Position numbers and translations under genes: made by a program. Below, in pieces: positions 52,711-60,694 of a stretch of 64,000 bases of DNA. Under the pieces are notes generated by a model. It ran no database searches and was not told where the DNA came from. It saw only the letters and a program-made list of their open reading frames with translations. Position 1 is the stretch's first letter. Each line of letters starts with the position of its first letter. This stretch comes from Palsa-1400 sp036501625 (GTDB taxonomy: Bacteria; Verrucomicrobiota; Verrucomicrobiia; Limisphaerales; Palsa-1400), in assembly GCA_036501625.1 (NCBI GenBank), contig DASXZY010000011.1:5028-69027 (forward strand), read 5' to 3'.

Positions 52711-53424
52711 CTATTGCTTGCGCCGCATACGCATCAGCAAAGCAGAGGCGCCAAAAAGGCCAAGAGCAAGGGTGCTTGGCTCCGGCGCGGTGGCGAGGCT
52801 GAAATCCGTAATGCCTGATCCATCAAGATTGGCCGGATCATTAGGACCGCCTAATGTAATTGGGGAAGAAATAGATGAAAATCCCGCCGGATCGTTGGCA
52901 AGCCCATTGGCAACCGCCTGAGAATAGCTGGTTGCGCCACCGTCGCCGCTGTACCACGCCGCCAATTCAAAGTATATCTGGTCTCCCGGCGCAAATCCGT
53001 TCTGGGCCTGCATAGTCGCAATGATTGAAGTATAGTTCCACCCGCCACCGCCAACGGAGAAATCGCTCGTGGCAACGGGCTGCCCTAATTGAACAGAAGA
53101 TTGGACGGCTTCCGGACTCGTGCCAGCGTAAAGCCCAATCGTGAAGTTAAAGCCATTAGCATAACCCGTCGGCCCGCTGTCTCCACCTTGGCCGCTGGCC
53201 AACGGCACGCCGAAATAGGTGGCAGTGCCAGGAGGAAGGTCGGTTCCATTGGCGGTATTGCCAAGGTTTTGTTCCACGCCACCTGGCCCAGGGCTAAACA
53301 CTGTAATCGAGAAGCCAGGGTCAGGCCCGCCAGCAGGGACGTAATCTGACCAATCGATTGTCCCTTGTGAGTACCCGGCACATGCACCGGCCAGAAGAAC
53401 GATTGCAGCCATTGTTTTTTTCAT
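52711..53424 (-). CDS. PEP-CTERM sorting-domain protein, copy 2
   Basis: 237 residues from ATG 53424 (MKKTMAAIVLLAGACAGYSQ, signal peptide cleaved near SQG); the frame extends to 53484. The C-terminal anchor is EPSTLALGLFGASALLMRMRRKQ-like: a Pro-Glu-Pro motif, a hydrophobic helix, then an Arg/Lys tail, targeting the protein to exosortase-type processing and exopolysaccharide-linked surface display. The body contains FELAAWYSGDGGATSY, shared in form with the paralogue at 53531. No exosortase gene is in the window. Confidence 0.86.
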   Translation of the reverse strand: MKKTMAAIVLLAGACAGYSQGTIDWSDYVPAGGPDPGFSITVFSPGPGGVEQNLGNTANGTDLPPGTATYFGVPLASGQGGDSGPTGYANGFNFTIGLYAGTSPEAVQSSVQLGQPVATSDFSVGGGGWNYTSIIATMQAQNGFAPGDQIYFELAAWYSGDGGATSYSQAVANGLANDPAGFSSISSPITLGGPNDPANLDGSGITDFSLATAPEPSTLALGLFGASALLMRMRRKQ

Positions 53425-53466
53425 GGTAATTATTGAGTGCTTGTGTTCTGTCGCTCTTTCAGTTTT

Positions 53467-53500
53467 TAAAAGAAAGAGAGCCACCCTTGCGGGGTGGCTC
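53467..53500 (-). terminator. Intrinsic terminator of the 53531 PEP-CTERM gene
   Basis: On the minus strand GAGCCACCC (53500-53492) pairs with GGGTGGCTC (53486-53478), followed by TCTTTCTTTT. The stem is nearly identical to that at 52661-52681. Confidence 0.8.
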
Positions 53501-53530
53501 CGTGATAAAGACTCAAAAGCAGCTTGTTGC

Positions 53531-54250
53531 TTACTTTTTGCGGCGCACGCGCATCAGGAAGCTCGATGCTCCGATGATGCCGAGAGCAACAGTGCTGGGT
53601 TCAGGCACACCCTGAGCCAAGCTAAAGCTTGTAAGCCCAAGGTTGGCCAAACCAGGCGTCTGAATTGGGGGAGGGCCACCACCACCGAGCGTAACTTCGC
53701 TGGTGGATTCGACATAACCCTCGGGAAGGCTTGATGCCGCCACGTAACTTCCGGCACCACCGCCAGAATACCAAGCAGCGATTCCGACGAAGACCTTCGT
53801 TCCAGGTGCGATATTATTATCAACAGCAACTAGTGCAGAACTGCCCCACAGACCAGCCGCACCGCCGCCTTGAATTCCTGAAGTTGCAACGGGGGTTCCC
53901 GATGTAATATCAGTCGTTAGAGCTTGCAAGGAGGTATCCAAATACAAGCCAGCGGTGAAATTACCGTTCAACTGGTAATTATACCCACCAGTCCCGCTTG
54001 TTGGAGTGAGACCAACTCCGCCACCAGGCGCTGTGGACGTGCCACCAAGCCATCCACCGCTGTAGGTCGCGCTCCCCTGAGGGGAATCATAGCTCGTTTG
54101 TCCGACTTCTTCAACACCGGAAGTCGCGGGGTTAGGCGACATGATAGAGATGGTTCCAAAAGTCTGGCCATCGTTCCATTCAATGTTTCCCTGCGCCATT
54201 GCTCCTATTGCGCCGGAGAGTACGCTTACTGTGATAAGTGTTTTTTTCAT
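53531..54250 (-). CDS. PEP-CTERM sorting-domain protein, copy 1
   Basis: 239 residues from ATG 54250 (MKKTLITVSVLSGAIGAMAQ); the frame extends to 54313. The anchor is VPEPSTVALGIIGASSFLM followed by RVRRKK. The body has FVGIAAWYSGGGAGSY and a Gly/Thr/Ser-rich secreted composition. Tandem paralogue of the gene at 52711 (same signal type, same AAWYSG motif, same anchor). It lies 37 bp downstream of the 54288 gene. Confidence 0.86.
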   Translation of the reverse strand: MKKTLITVSVLSGAIGAMAQGNIEWNDGQTFGTISIMSPNPATSGVEEVGQTSYDSPQGSATYSGGWLGGTSTAPGGGVGLTPTSGTGGYNYQLNGNFTAGLYLDTSLQALTTDITSGTPVATSGIQGGGAAGLWGSSALVAVDNNIAPGTKVFVGIAAWYSGGGAGSYVAASSLPEGYVESTSEVTLGGGGPPPIQTPGLANLGLTSFSLAQGVPEPSTVALGIIGASSFLMRVRRKK

Positions 54251-54287
54251 ACTTGTTTGTATATGTGTTATTGCGTGATCTTTCAGT

Positions 54288-55043
54288 CTACTGAGACACC
54301 GAGTAATTTTCAACCCAGTTTACCGTCCCGGCCGAGTTGTTCAAATACCAGAAGCCGGAGCCGACAGTCGGCACCGCTGGATCACCAAGGGGTGCCAACC
54401 AGTTATTATTGTAGCCAGTTCCATTGAAACCGCGACCACTGCCAGACTGATAAATGGTGTAGGGACCATTCGGACCAGGAGGCCAAGTGTAAACCCAGTC
54501 ACCAATATTGTAGTTTGTCAGGGAACTGATTGAATTGGTCACGAGGTCACCGGACATCGGAACAACCGAACTAACCAAACTGAAGCCGTGAGGCAATGCG
54601 TTCGTAATCGGTCCCGTCGGAACGGTTCCAACAAAAGTGAGCACGATGTTACTGGAGAAGTTGTTGCCCACCCAGCAAGCAACACCCGGAGCCAAGACTT
54701 CAGACCCGCCAAGAACACCCGGGGAGCCAAGCCAGCCATTGGTATTGCCGGCATAGCCTCGGGAATTAACGTTTTCAGCTTGATCAACGATGTAACCACC
54801 AGTTGAAGGATTGAAGAAATAGACAAACGTGCCAGACAACGTGTTGTTGGCATTATTCATCAACGTTCCAATCGTATTATCAGGGGATGCCATCAATGGG
54901 CACGAGATCATCGTAAACCCAGGAGGGCAAGTCACATTAATATACCCGACGGCGTTCAGCGAATAGACATTCGTCTGCGCCATAACTGACAGGCCGCTGA
55001 GCGCACCCAGCAAACCTGATAGAAGCATTGTTTTTGTTCTCAT
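54288..55043 (-). CDS. Secreted protein with VYSLNAVGYINV motif
   Basis: 251 residues. Signal peptide MLLSGLLGALSGLSVMAQ, then TNVYSLNAVGYINVTCPPGF, the characteristic start of a secreted family common in this phylum (function unknown). The rest is Asn/Gly/Ser-rich beta sequence (LAPGVACWVGNNF, LVSSVVPMSGDL, WPPGPNGPYTIYQSG, GFWYLNNSAGTVNWVENY). No sorting anchor is present. First in a run with two PEP-CTERM genes; expected surface or matrix component. Confidence 0.75.
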   Translation of the reverse strand: MRTKTMLLSGLLGALSGLSVMAQTNVYSLNAVGYINVTCPPGFTMISCPLMASPDNTIGTLMNNANNTLSGTFVYFFNPSTGGYIVDQAENVNSRGYAGNTNGWLGSPGVLGGSEVLAPGVACWVGNNFSSNIVLTFVGTVPTGPITNALPHGFSLVSSVVPMSGDLVTNSISSLTNYNIGDWVYTWPPGPNGPYTIYQSGSGRGFNGTGYNNNWLAPLGDPAVPTVGSGFWYLNNSAGTVNWVENYSVSQ

Positions 55044-55379
55044 ATTTTTAACTTTATTTAACGTTTTGTTCCGTGTGCGGGCTGAATTTCGCAGATTGCA
55101 AAGGGTGTGTCAACCGCTTTTCGCAACTTTTTTCTCGAAATTTTTCCTGCATCATTGTCAGGAGTTTTATCCAAGTGGATGAAGCTCGTCAACCCCTTTT
55201 TTCACTTTTTTCAACTTTTTTGTTTGGCCATGTCTCACAGGGACATTGGCAGCACATTTTAGGCCAGATCAATCGTTGGCGCAACTCACTCTTCGCTCGG
55301 CTTGGAGAGTCATAAAGCTTTATTCTGCAAATCATTGAACAACAATGATTTTCAATGGATTGCTCAGTCGGTTTTGAGG
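55044..55379. other. AT-richer intergenic region, promoter area of the 54288 unit
   Basis: About 335 bases, AT-rich with several T6-7 runs (55129-55215). The words GTCAACC-CTTTT recur at about 55110 and 55190. No coding frame has a domain. The promoter for the 54288 gene (minus strand) is expected here; none could be pinned down. Confidence 0.45.
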
Positions 55380-56359
55380 CTAGTTCGCCGGCGGCGGCAG
55401 TTTGGGCAAGAGGAAATCGGTGCGTAATAAGAGGACGGATGTCCAGATGACAAAGACCAGCCGGGCGGTCTCCTTTTGCAGGGTGAAATCAGACGAATAA
55501 CTGCCGATTAAGTCTTTTTCTTCCAGGCAGATACACGATAAATCGAGCTGGCTTTGGACGCCTTTCCGTGTATGGGCAAAAAGGAGCGCCGCCGCGTCGG
55601 ACGGGACGGCGATGACAGCGGCATCTAATATTGAGAAGGCAGCCCGGATTTCCTCCACCAAGGCGAGGGCCCGCCATTAAAGGCCTTGGCCGCTCCCCAA
55701 CGCCGAGCCAGCTTGAGGCGGCTCTCCAAGAGGTCCGTTGCAACCTTTTGCCTTGCAGGGCCAGGATTTTGGCAAACATAAGGCCGATGGGGCCTTGTCC
55801 CGCCACTAAAACGGCGTCTCCGCGCAATAATGAGAGGCATTTGGCTGCTTTTAACACGGTATTGACCGGTTTGAGCATGGCGCCTTCTTCAAAGGTGTTC
55901 CGGCGCGGGATTTTCACGACTCCGGGCAGAACGAATGGCATGACGCGCACGTACTCCGCATATTCGCCCCAGGCCGGCTCAAAACCGCCGGTAATGCCCG
56001 TGCGCTTGTAACCGGCGCATTGGCAAAGGCCTTGTGGCGGCAAAAATGGCAATCCAGGCATGGGACATGATGGTGCAGGGCCACTCGTTCGCCGGCGCGA
56101 AAGCCCCTCGCCCGCGCGCCTATTTTGACGATGGTTCCGGCCGTTTCATGCCCGAAAACCCTTGGGGGCGCGACGGTTCCGCAATGGATTTTCTTGATGT
56201 CGGTGGGACAGACGCCGCAGGCAGCGACCTTGACCAGCAACTCGCCCGGCTGGATGCCGGGACGGGAATGGTTTCCAAGCGAAGGTCCTCCGGGCCGCGA
56301 TAGACAAAAGTGCGGCGACCCTCGCGTGATCGCAAGAAGTTTGTATTGTTCCCGATCAC
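55380..56359 (-). pseudogene. Zinc-type alcohol/threonine dehydrogenase remnant, frameshifted
   Basis: Read on the minus strand, the family sequence is continuous only if the frame changes several times. Frame 1: MIGNNTNFLRSREGRRTF and GPEDLRLETIPVPA. Frame 2: PGELLVKVAACGVCPTDIKK, VFGHETAGTIVKIG and LDCHFCRHKAFAN. Frame 3: TGITGGFEPAWGEYAEYVRV, MLKPVNTVLKAAKCL and GPIGLMFAKILALQGKR. Frame 4: ESRLKLARRWGAAKAFNGG. Frame 5: LDAAVIAVPSDAA, then LLFAHTRKG, DLSCICLEEKDLIGSYSSDF. Between VPSDAA and LLFAHT a stretch usually present is missing. Catalytic and structural zinc Cys are kept in part. At least four frameshifts make it non-functional. Confidence 0.82.
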
Positions 56360-56375
56360 TGTTTAGACTCAGGCC

Positions 56376-57431
56376 GTGAATTCGACAGGCGCCATGCAGT
56401 CCCTTCTTTTGGCGCTCGCCTGCGCCCAATGCGTCATGGCGGATGGCGTGGATGCTCTGGTGCAAATGGAGATGAAGCAGCATCCGATACCGGGGCTGGC
56501 CTTGGAAATCATTCAGAACGGCAAGGCAACCAAGACCGCTGGCTACGGCCTGGCCGACCTGGAATGGAACGCCGCAGTCACCCCGGAGACGGCTTTTGAG
56601 ATCGGCTCCGTAACCAAACAATTCACCGCCGCCGCCATTATGCTCCTGGCCCAGGATGGCAAACTCTCGGTGGACGACAAACTTTCGAGCCATCTCGAAG
56701 GCACGCCGGCGAGCTGGTCTAATATTACGCTGCGGCACCTGCTCACGCACACTTCCGGCCTGAAGAATTACACCGGGCTGGATGGGTTTGAATTGACCCG
56801 CCATCTGACGCAGGCCCAGTTCATTCGCCGGATGGCTCGTGAACCGCTGGATTTCCAGCCGGGCGCGAAATGGTCCTATTGCAATACGGGATTCAATTTG
56901 CTGGGCTTCGTCATCGAGAATGCCAGCGGCAAGGGCTACTGGCAATTTATGCGGGAACGCATCTTCGGCCCCCTGGGCATGAGCCACACCACCGATCGCG
57001 ATCCGCGAAACATGATCCCGTTCCGCGCCAGCGGATATGAAATCGACCGCCCTGGCCATTACATTAACCGGGACTGCGATTTGACCGATATTTTCTCAGC
57101 GGGCGCGATTGTTTCGACGGTCGGTGACTTGGCCAAATGGAACCAGTCGCTTGATGAACATATGTTGCTCACTGCTGCGACCGAAGCCGAGATGTGGACG
57201 CCCGTCCGCTTCAACAATGGCTCGACCTGCCCTTATGGATTCGGCTGGAACCTTAACCCGCTGCAAGGCATGACCAACATCGGACACAGCGGCTCGACGG
57301 CAGGGTTTTCGGCCAGCATCCAACGATTTCCGGAGAACGCGCTGGCGGTCATCGTGCTGGCCAACTCGAACGAAGAGGGCATTGCGACCAAGGTGGCCAA
57401 GGAGATCGCGCTGCTTTACTTGCCCAAATAG
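56376..57431 (+). CDS. Serine hydrolase, class C beta-lactamase/DD-peptidase family
   Basis: 351 residues from GTG 56376 (or ATG 56394 six codons later). Signal segment MQSLLLALACAQCVMA. Catalytic motifs: S78-V-T-K81 in FEIGSVTKQFTAAAIML, Y168-C-N170 in WSYCNTGFNLLGFV and H-S-G in NIGHSGSTAGFSA. HLLTHTSGL is the usual helix between them. Members are DD-peptidases, esterases or beta-lactamases; the substrate is not assignable. Starts 16 bp beyond, and divergent from, the dehydrogenase remnant. Confidence 0.88.
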   Translation: MNSTGAMQSLLLALACAQCVMADGVDALVQMEMKQHPIPGLALEIIQNGKATKTAGYGLADLEWNAAVTPETAFEIGSVTKQFTAAAIMLLAQDGKLSVDDKLSSHLEGTPASWSNITLRHLLTHTSGLKNYTGLDGFELTRHLTQAQFIRRMAREPLDFQPGAKWSYCNTGFNLLGFVIENASGKGYWQFMRERIFGPLGMSHTTDRDPRNMIPFRASGYEIDRPGHYINRDCDLTDIFSAGAIVSTVGDLAKWNQSLDEHMLLTAATEAEMWTPVRFNNGSTCPYGFGWNLNPLQGMTNIGHSGSTAGFSASIQRFPENALAVIVLANSNEEGIATKVAKEIALLYLPK

Positions 57432-57476
57432 AATGGCCATTCAACATTCCATCTCCAGCGCTGTCCAAACAGAACA

Positions 57477-58256
57477 ATGAGGGTTGATCTCAAGAAAATG
57501 AGCCGGCGGCGGTTTTTCCTGCTGGCCGCGCTGGTTTCACCGGCAATGATTTTTGCGGATGCCAAATGGATTGAGCCTGAGTGGGTCAAAATCCGATCCT
57601 TCAAACTGGCCCAAAAGCCATCCCATCGGATCGTCCAGATCACGGATATCCACCACAAAGGCGACAAGGCTTACCTGGAATCGGTCGTGCGCAAAGTCAA
57701 CGAGCTGTCGCCCGACGTGGTTTGTTTTACCGGGGACCTGATTGAGGAAAAGGAGTTCGCGCCAGAAGCCCTGCGGATGCTGGAGGGCATCAAATCCCCG
57801 CTCTACGGCGTGCCGGGCAACCACGATTACTGGAGCCACGCGACCTTCGGCGATTTCGCGAAATCCTTCGCGCGCACGGGCGGGGCGTGGTTGATGGATG
57901 CAAAAACGATGACGGCCGACGGGAAAATCCAGATCGCGGGCGCGACTTGCATGCACGGTTCGCCGGCGGCGTTCAAGCCAAAGGCGGGCGTCAAGAATAT
58001 CCTGTTATTTCATTACCCATCGCTGGCGGACCAGGTGACACAAAAGTTTGATCTCATGCTGGCTGGGCATTCGCACGGCGGCCAGGTGCGAATTCCATTT
58101 TATGGCGCGCTGGTGGTGCCGTATTGGGTGGGGCGGTATGAGATGGGGATGTTCCGGCTGCGGGGCGGGCCGCTCTACGTAAATCCCGGCATCGGCTGGC
58201 TGGAGGTGCCCATCCGCTTCAATTGCCGCCCGGAGATCACGGTCTTCGAAGTTTAG
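57477..58256 (+). CDS. Twin-arginine exported metallophosphoesterase
   Basis: 259 residues. Twin-arginine-like signal: MSRRRFFLLAALVSPAMIFA. Calcineurin-like ligands: VQITDIHH, VVCFTGDLIEE, YGVPGNHDYW, LLFHYPSLAD and LAGHSHGGQVRIP, all intact. It is related to the phosphodiesterase/YaeI group and has a final aromatic strand RFNCRPEITVF. It is unlikely to be membrane-anchored after export. It is 45 bp after the serine hydrolase, same strand. The window's other metallophosphoesterase (28317) has a longer membrane N-terminus and is not its tandem copy. Confidence 0.9.
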   Translation: MRVDLKKMSRRRFFLLAALVSPAMIFADAKWIEPEWVKIRSFKLAQKPSHRIVQITDIHHKGDKAYLESVVRKVNELSPDVVCFTGDLIEEKEFAPEALRMLEGIKSPLYGVPGNHDYWSHATFGDFAKSFARTGGAWLMDAKTMTADGKIQIAGATCMHGSPAAFKPKAGVKNILLFHYPSLADQVTQKFDLMLAGHSHGGQVRIPFYGALVVPYWVGRYEMGMFRLRGGPLYVNPGIGWLEVPIRFNCRPEITVFEV

Positions 58257-58360
58257 GCTATCCGCCAAAAAGGCCATCCTGCAAACCCATGAGGCGGCAA
58301 TCAGGGTTTTGCAAGTATTTGACACATTGACTTTGGCGCGGGGGGGCGGAACGTTGTTCC

Positions 58361-58705
58361 ATGAGTAAAAAACACGCAAAGATCGCCAAATGGGCGCTGA
58401 TTGTTTCCAGTTCCTGCCTGCTGGCTGCCGGATGCGCCGTCGAGGCAACCGGTCCCGTGCCTGCCGGTGGCGGGGAGGTTTATGTGAATTCCGAATTGCC
58501 GCCGCCGCCCGAAGTGGATTACCAAACCCCCACTCCCGGCCCGGACTATGTCTGGATTGGAGGCGAGTGGGGTTGGGAAGGCCGGCGCTGGGCTTGGCAC
58601 GGCGGCCATTGGGACCGCCCCCCGCATGCTGGTGTCCATTGGGCGCCCGGCCGTTATGAAGTGCGCGGCAGCCGCCGGGTTTACCACCGCGGCGGCTGGC
58701 GCTGA
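58361..58705 (+). CDS. YXWGXW-repeat lipoprotein-like protein
   Basis: 114 residues. Lipoprotein-like signal IVSSSCLLAAGC with Cys25. The mature part has the aromatic repeats VWIGGEWGWEGRRWAWHGG and HWDRPPHAGVHWAPGRYEV of the YXWGXW family, envelope proteins of unknown role. A small inverted repeat GGAAC-GTT-GTTCC (58348-58360) abuts the ATG. The gene ends 7 bp from the convergent lipoprotein gene. Confidence 0.8.
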   Translation: MSKKHAKIAKWALIVSSSCLLAAGCAVEATGPVPAGGGEVYVNSELPPPPEVDYQTPTPGPDYVWIGGEWGWEGRRWAWHGGHWDRPPHAGVHWAPGRYEVRGSRRVYHRGGWR

Positions 58706-58712
58706 CCGTTAG

Positions 58713-59099
58713 TTACCGATATTTAATGATATTGGCCGTGATGACGGTCTTGGTAATGGGGGTTTCGCCATAAACTCCTGGCGCGGCCCAAGCTATGGAA
58801 CCCGTTCGCCGGGTTGTCTCGGTGGAAAGCAGCGCGGCATCGGCGTGTTTGTCACGGACGGCCTCGGCCACATTTTCCTCGCTGTCTGTTGAAACCGCGC
58901 CGACGACGTAATATGGCCGGGAGGGATACTGGTTCGGCGAGTAAATGGCCACATTGTCCACCATGCGGACGTAGCCGCCGGGGCCGGTGGACCAGTTTTG
59001 CTGGGGGCCATTCCATGGAGTGAAATTGTAATCCGGGCCGCAACCGCACAATAGCAAGGCCGCGCCCGCCAGAGGCAATAAACTCAAGATCGTTTTCAT
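58713..59099 (-). CDS. Small lipoprotein of unknown function
   Basis: 128 residues from ATG 59099 (MKTILSLLPLAGAALLLCGC, lipobox LCGC, Cys20); the frame to 59192 is rejected for lack of family fit. The mature part (YNFTPWNGPQQNWSTGPGGY, then SRPYYVVGAVSTDSEENVAE and KHADAALLSTETTRR) has a compact alpha/beta look with an AVRDKHADAALL helix, reminiscent of small lipoproteins of unknown role. No metal or enzyme motif. Confidence 0.68.
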   Translation of the reverse strand: MKTILSLLPLAGAALLLCGCGPDYNFTPWNGPQQNWSTGPGGYVRMVDNVAIYSPNQYPSRPYYVVGAVSTDSEENVAEAVRDKHADAALLSTETTRRTGSIAWAAPGVYGETPITKTVITANIIKYR

Positions 59100-59278
59100 C
59101 CTCCCCTTTACGGGCGAACCGCCCAAATCTTGCGCCGAACCTTGCAAAAAGCGTAATCTCTTTTTCATAAAACACCTGTAATCCATCCCCACCCCTTTCG
59201 CAAGACCGCGCCCGGTTCCTGAACTTTTAACTTGCCCCGCCGGTTCACAGCGTAAATCGTCAATCGCGAGTTGAATTG

Positions 59279-60307
59279 ATGTCCGCCAAACTTAAAGTCG
59301 CAGTGATTGGTGTCGGCGCCCTGGGCAAGGAGCATGCCCGCATTTATGCCGACCTCGCCGCCGCCGGCCAGATTGCCCTGGCCGGCCTTTACGATGTCTC
59401 CGGCGCGCAGGCGCCCAAAATCGCGGAGAAACTCCGTGCGCGCCTTTTTGCCTCGATGGAAGAGGCCATGGCCGAGGCCGATGCTTTCAGCGTGGTGACG
59501 CCGACCGCAACCCATTTCGAACTTGCCAGCCGCCTGCTCGCCGCGGGCAAACATGTGCTTGTGGAGAAGCCGATGACCAACGACGCCGAACAAGCGGCCA
59601 AATTGGTTCTATTGGCGCGGGAGAATACCGCCATTCTGCAAGTAGGCCACGTCGAGCGATTTAATCCCGTGTTCGCCTATTTGGAAGCGGTCGCGACGGA
59701 CCCGCGTTTCATTGAAATCCACCGGCTTTCTCCCTTTCCCGCGCGCAGCACGGACATCGGCGTGGTGCTGGACTTGATGATTCACGACTTGGACATCGTG
59801 CTGGGATTTGTCCGCTCGCCAGTGACGAGTGTCGATGCGGTGGGCATTCCCATCCTGAGCCAGTCGGAGGATATTGCCAACGCGCGCTTGAAGTTCGCCA
59901 ATGGATGCGTGGCCAACGTGACCGCCAGCCGCGTCAGCCCGGAACGCATGCGCAAAATCCGCGTCTTCAGCGGCGGCCCCAACACCAGCTACATCTCGCT
60001 TGATTACCGCGCTCAGGAAGGTTACATCTGCCGCATCGCCAGCGAAGGCCAGGAGGAAACGCCCCTCTGGAAAATGCTGCTGCACGGCAAGGATTCCGCC
60101 ATCGTCAGTGAATTCGCCGGGCGCAAAATTGTGCGCGAGCCGGTGCCCATTGAGAAGGATGAGCCGCTCAAGCTGGAGTTGCGCCATTTTATCCAATGCG
60201 TCGAATCGCGCCAGACGCCCAAAGTGAGCGGAGCCTCCGCGCAGCGCGCGCTGGACCTGGCCTTTGAGATCACGCGGCAGATTCAGGCCGGGCGGGCCAG
60301 CGTGTAG
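59279..60307 (+). CDS. Gfo/Idh/MocA family oxidoreductase, probable lipid A precursor enzyme
   Basis: 342 residues from ATG 59279. N-terminal Rossmann motif VIGVGALGKEHARIY, catalytic EKPMTN, and VGHVERFNP followed by the MIHDLDIVLGF box containing the active His. The G-H-x-E-R-F-N-P signature and its place upstream of lpxB recall GnnA, which oxidises UDP-GlcNAc at C3 in bacteria that make amide-linked lipid A. A companion aminotransferase (GnnB) is not in the window, so the specific assignment is inference. It is followed after 6 bp by the small membrane protein, then lpxB, so it probably forms one operon. Confidence 0.85.
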   Translation: MSAKLKVAVIGVGALGKEHARIYADLAAAGQIALAGLYDVSGAQAPKIAEKLRARLFASMEEAMAEADAFSVVTPTATHFELASRLLAAGKHVLVEKPMTNDAEQAAKLVLLARENTAILQVGHVERFNPVFAYLEAVATDPRFIEIHRLSPFPARSTDIGVVLDLMIHDLDIVLGFVRSPVTSVDAVGIPILSQSEDIANARLKFANGCVANVTASRVSPERMRKIRVFSGGPNTSYISLDYRAQEGYICRIASEGQEETPLWKMLLHGKDSAIVSEFAGRKIVREPVPIEKDEPLKLELRHFIQCVESRQTPKVSGASAQRALDLAFEITRQIQAGRASV

Positions 60308-60313
60308 AGAATT

Positions 60314-60694
60314 ATGGGCGGCGTGTTTATCATTCTGCCGCTGGCGGCATTCGACATCTGGCTTTGCTGCACCACGGGCCGGCGGCAAATCGCGCATTGG
60401 CGGGCGCGAAAGAACTGGCGCCATTTCGCGATCGCGGCTGCCATCGGGCTGTTCCTGGCGATTTGGCTCGGTTTTTTTGTCAAATACGGCGGCAGCGACA
60501 AGCTTCGCGTGCAAGGCTTTCCCATCCCCGTGGCTTTCTTCCATCTTGACGGAACCATTTGGACGCGCACGACGCCTCCCGCCCCGCTGCCGTTTTTGGC
60601 CGCGGCCGCCAATTTTCTGACCGGCCTGGCCGCGCCTCTCATCCCTTACAAGATCGCCGAGTTCTTTAAGGCGGTGAAGGCGGAATTGAAATGA
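60314..60694 (+). CDS. Small membrane protein in the lpxB operon
   Basis: 126 residues with two or three transmembrane segments (FIILPLAAFDIWLCC; FAIAAAIGLFLAIWLGFFV; a third near 95-110). It ends in a basic tail. Its stop overlaps the lpxB start (ATGA, 60691-60694). No family assigned; position suggests an accessory to lipid A or outer-membrane biogenesis. Confidence 0.75.
   Translation: MGGVFIILPLAAFDIWLCCTTGRRQIAHWRARKNWRHFAIAAAIGLFLAIWLGFFVKYGGSDKLRVQGFPIPVAFFHLDGTIWTRTTPPAPLPFLAAAANFLTGLAAPLIPYKIAEFFKAVKAELK

Noticed and set aside
55914..57059. 381-codon minus-strand frame as an intact gene
   Set aside because: Its first part is antisense to the serine hydrolase and only its tail carries dehydrogenase sequence in one of several frames; treated as part of the pseudogene.
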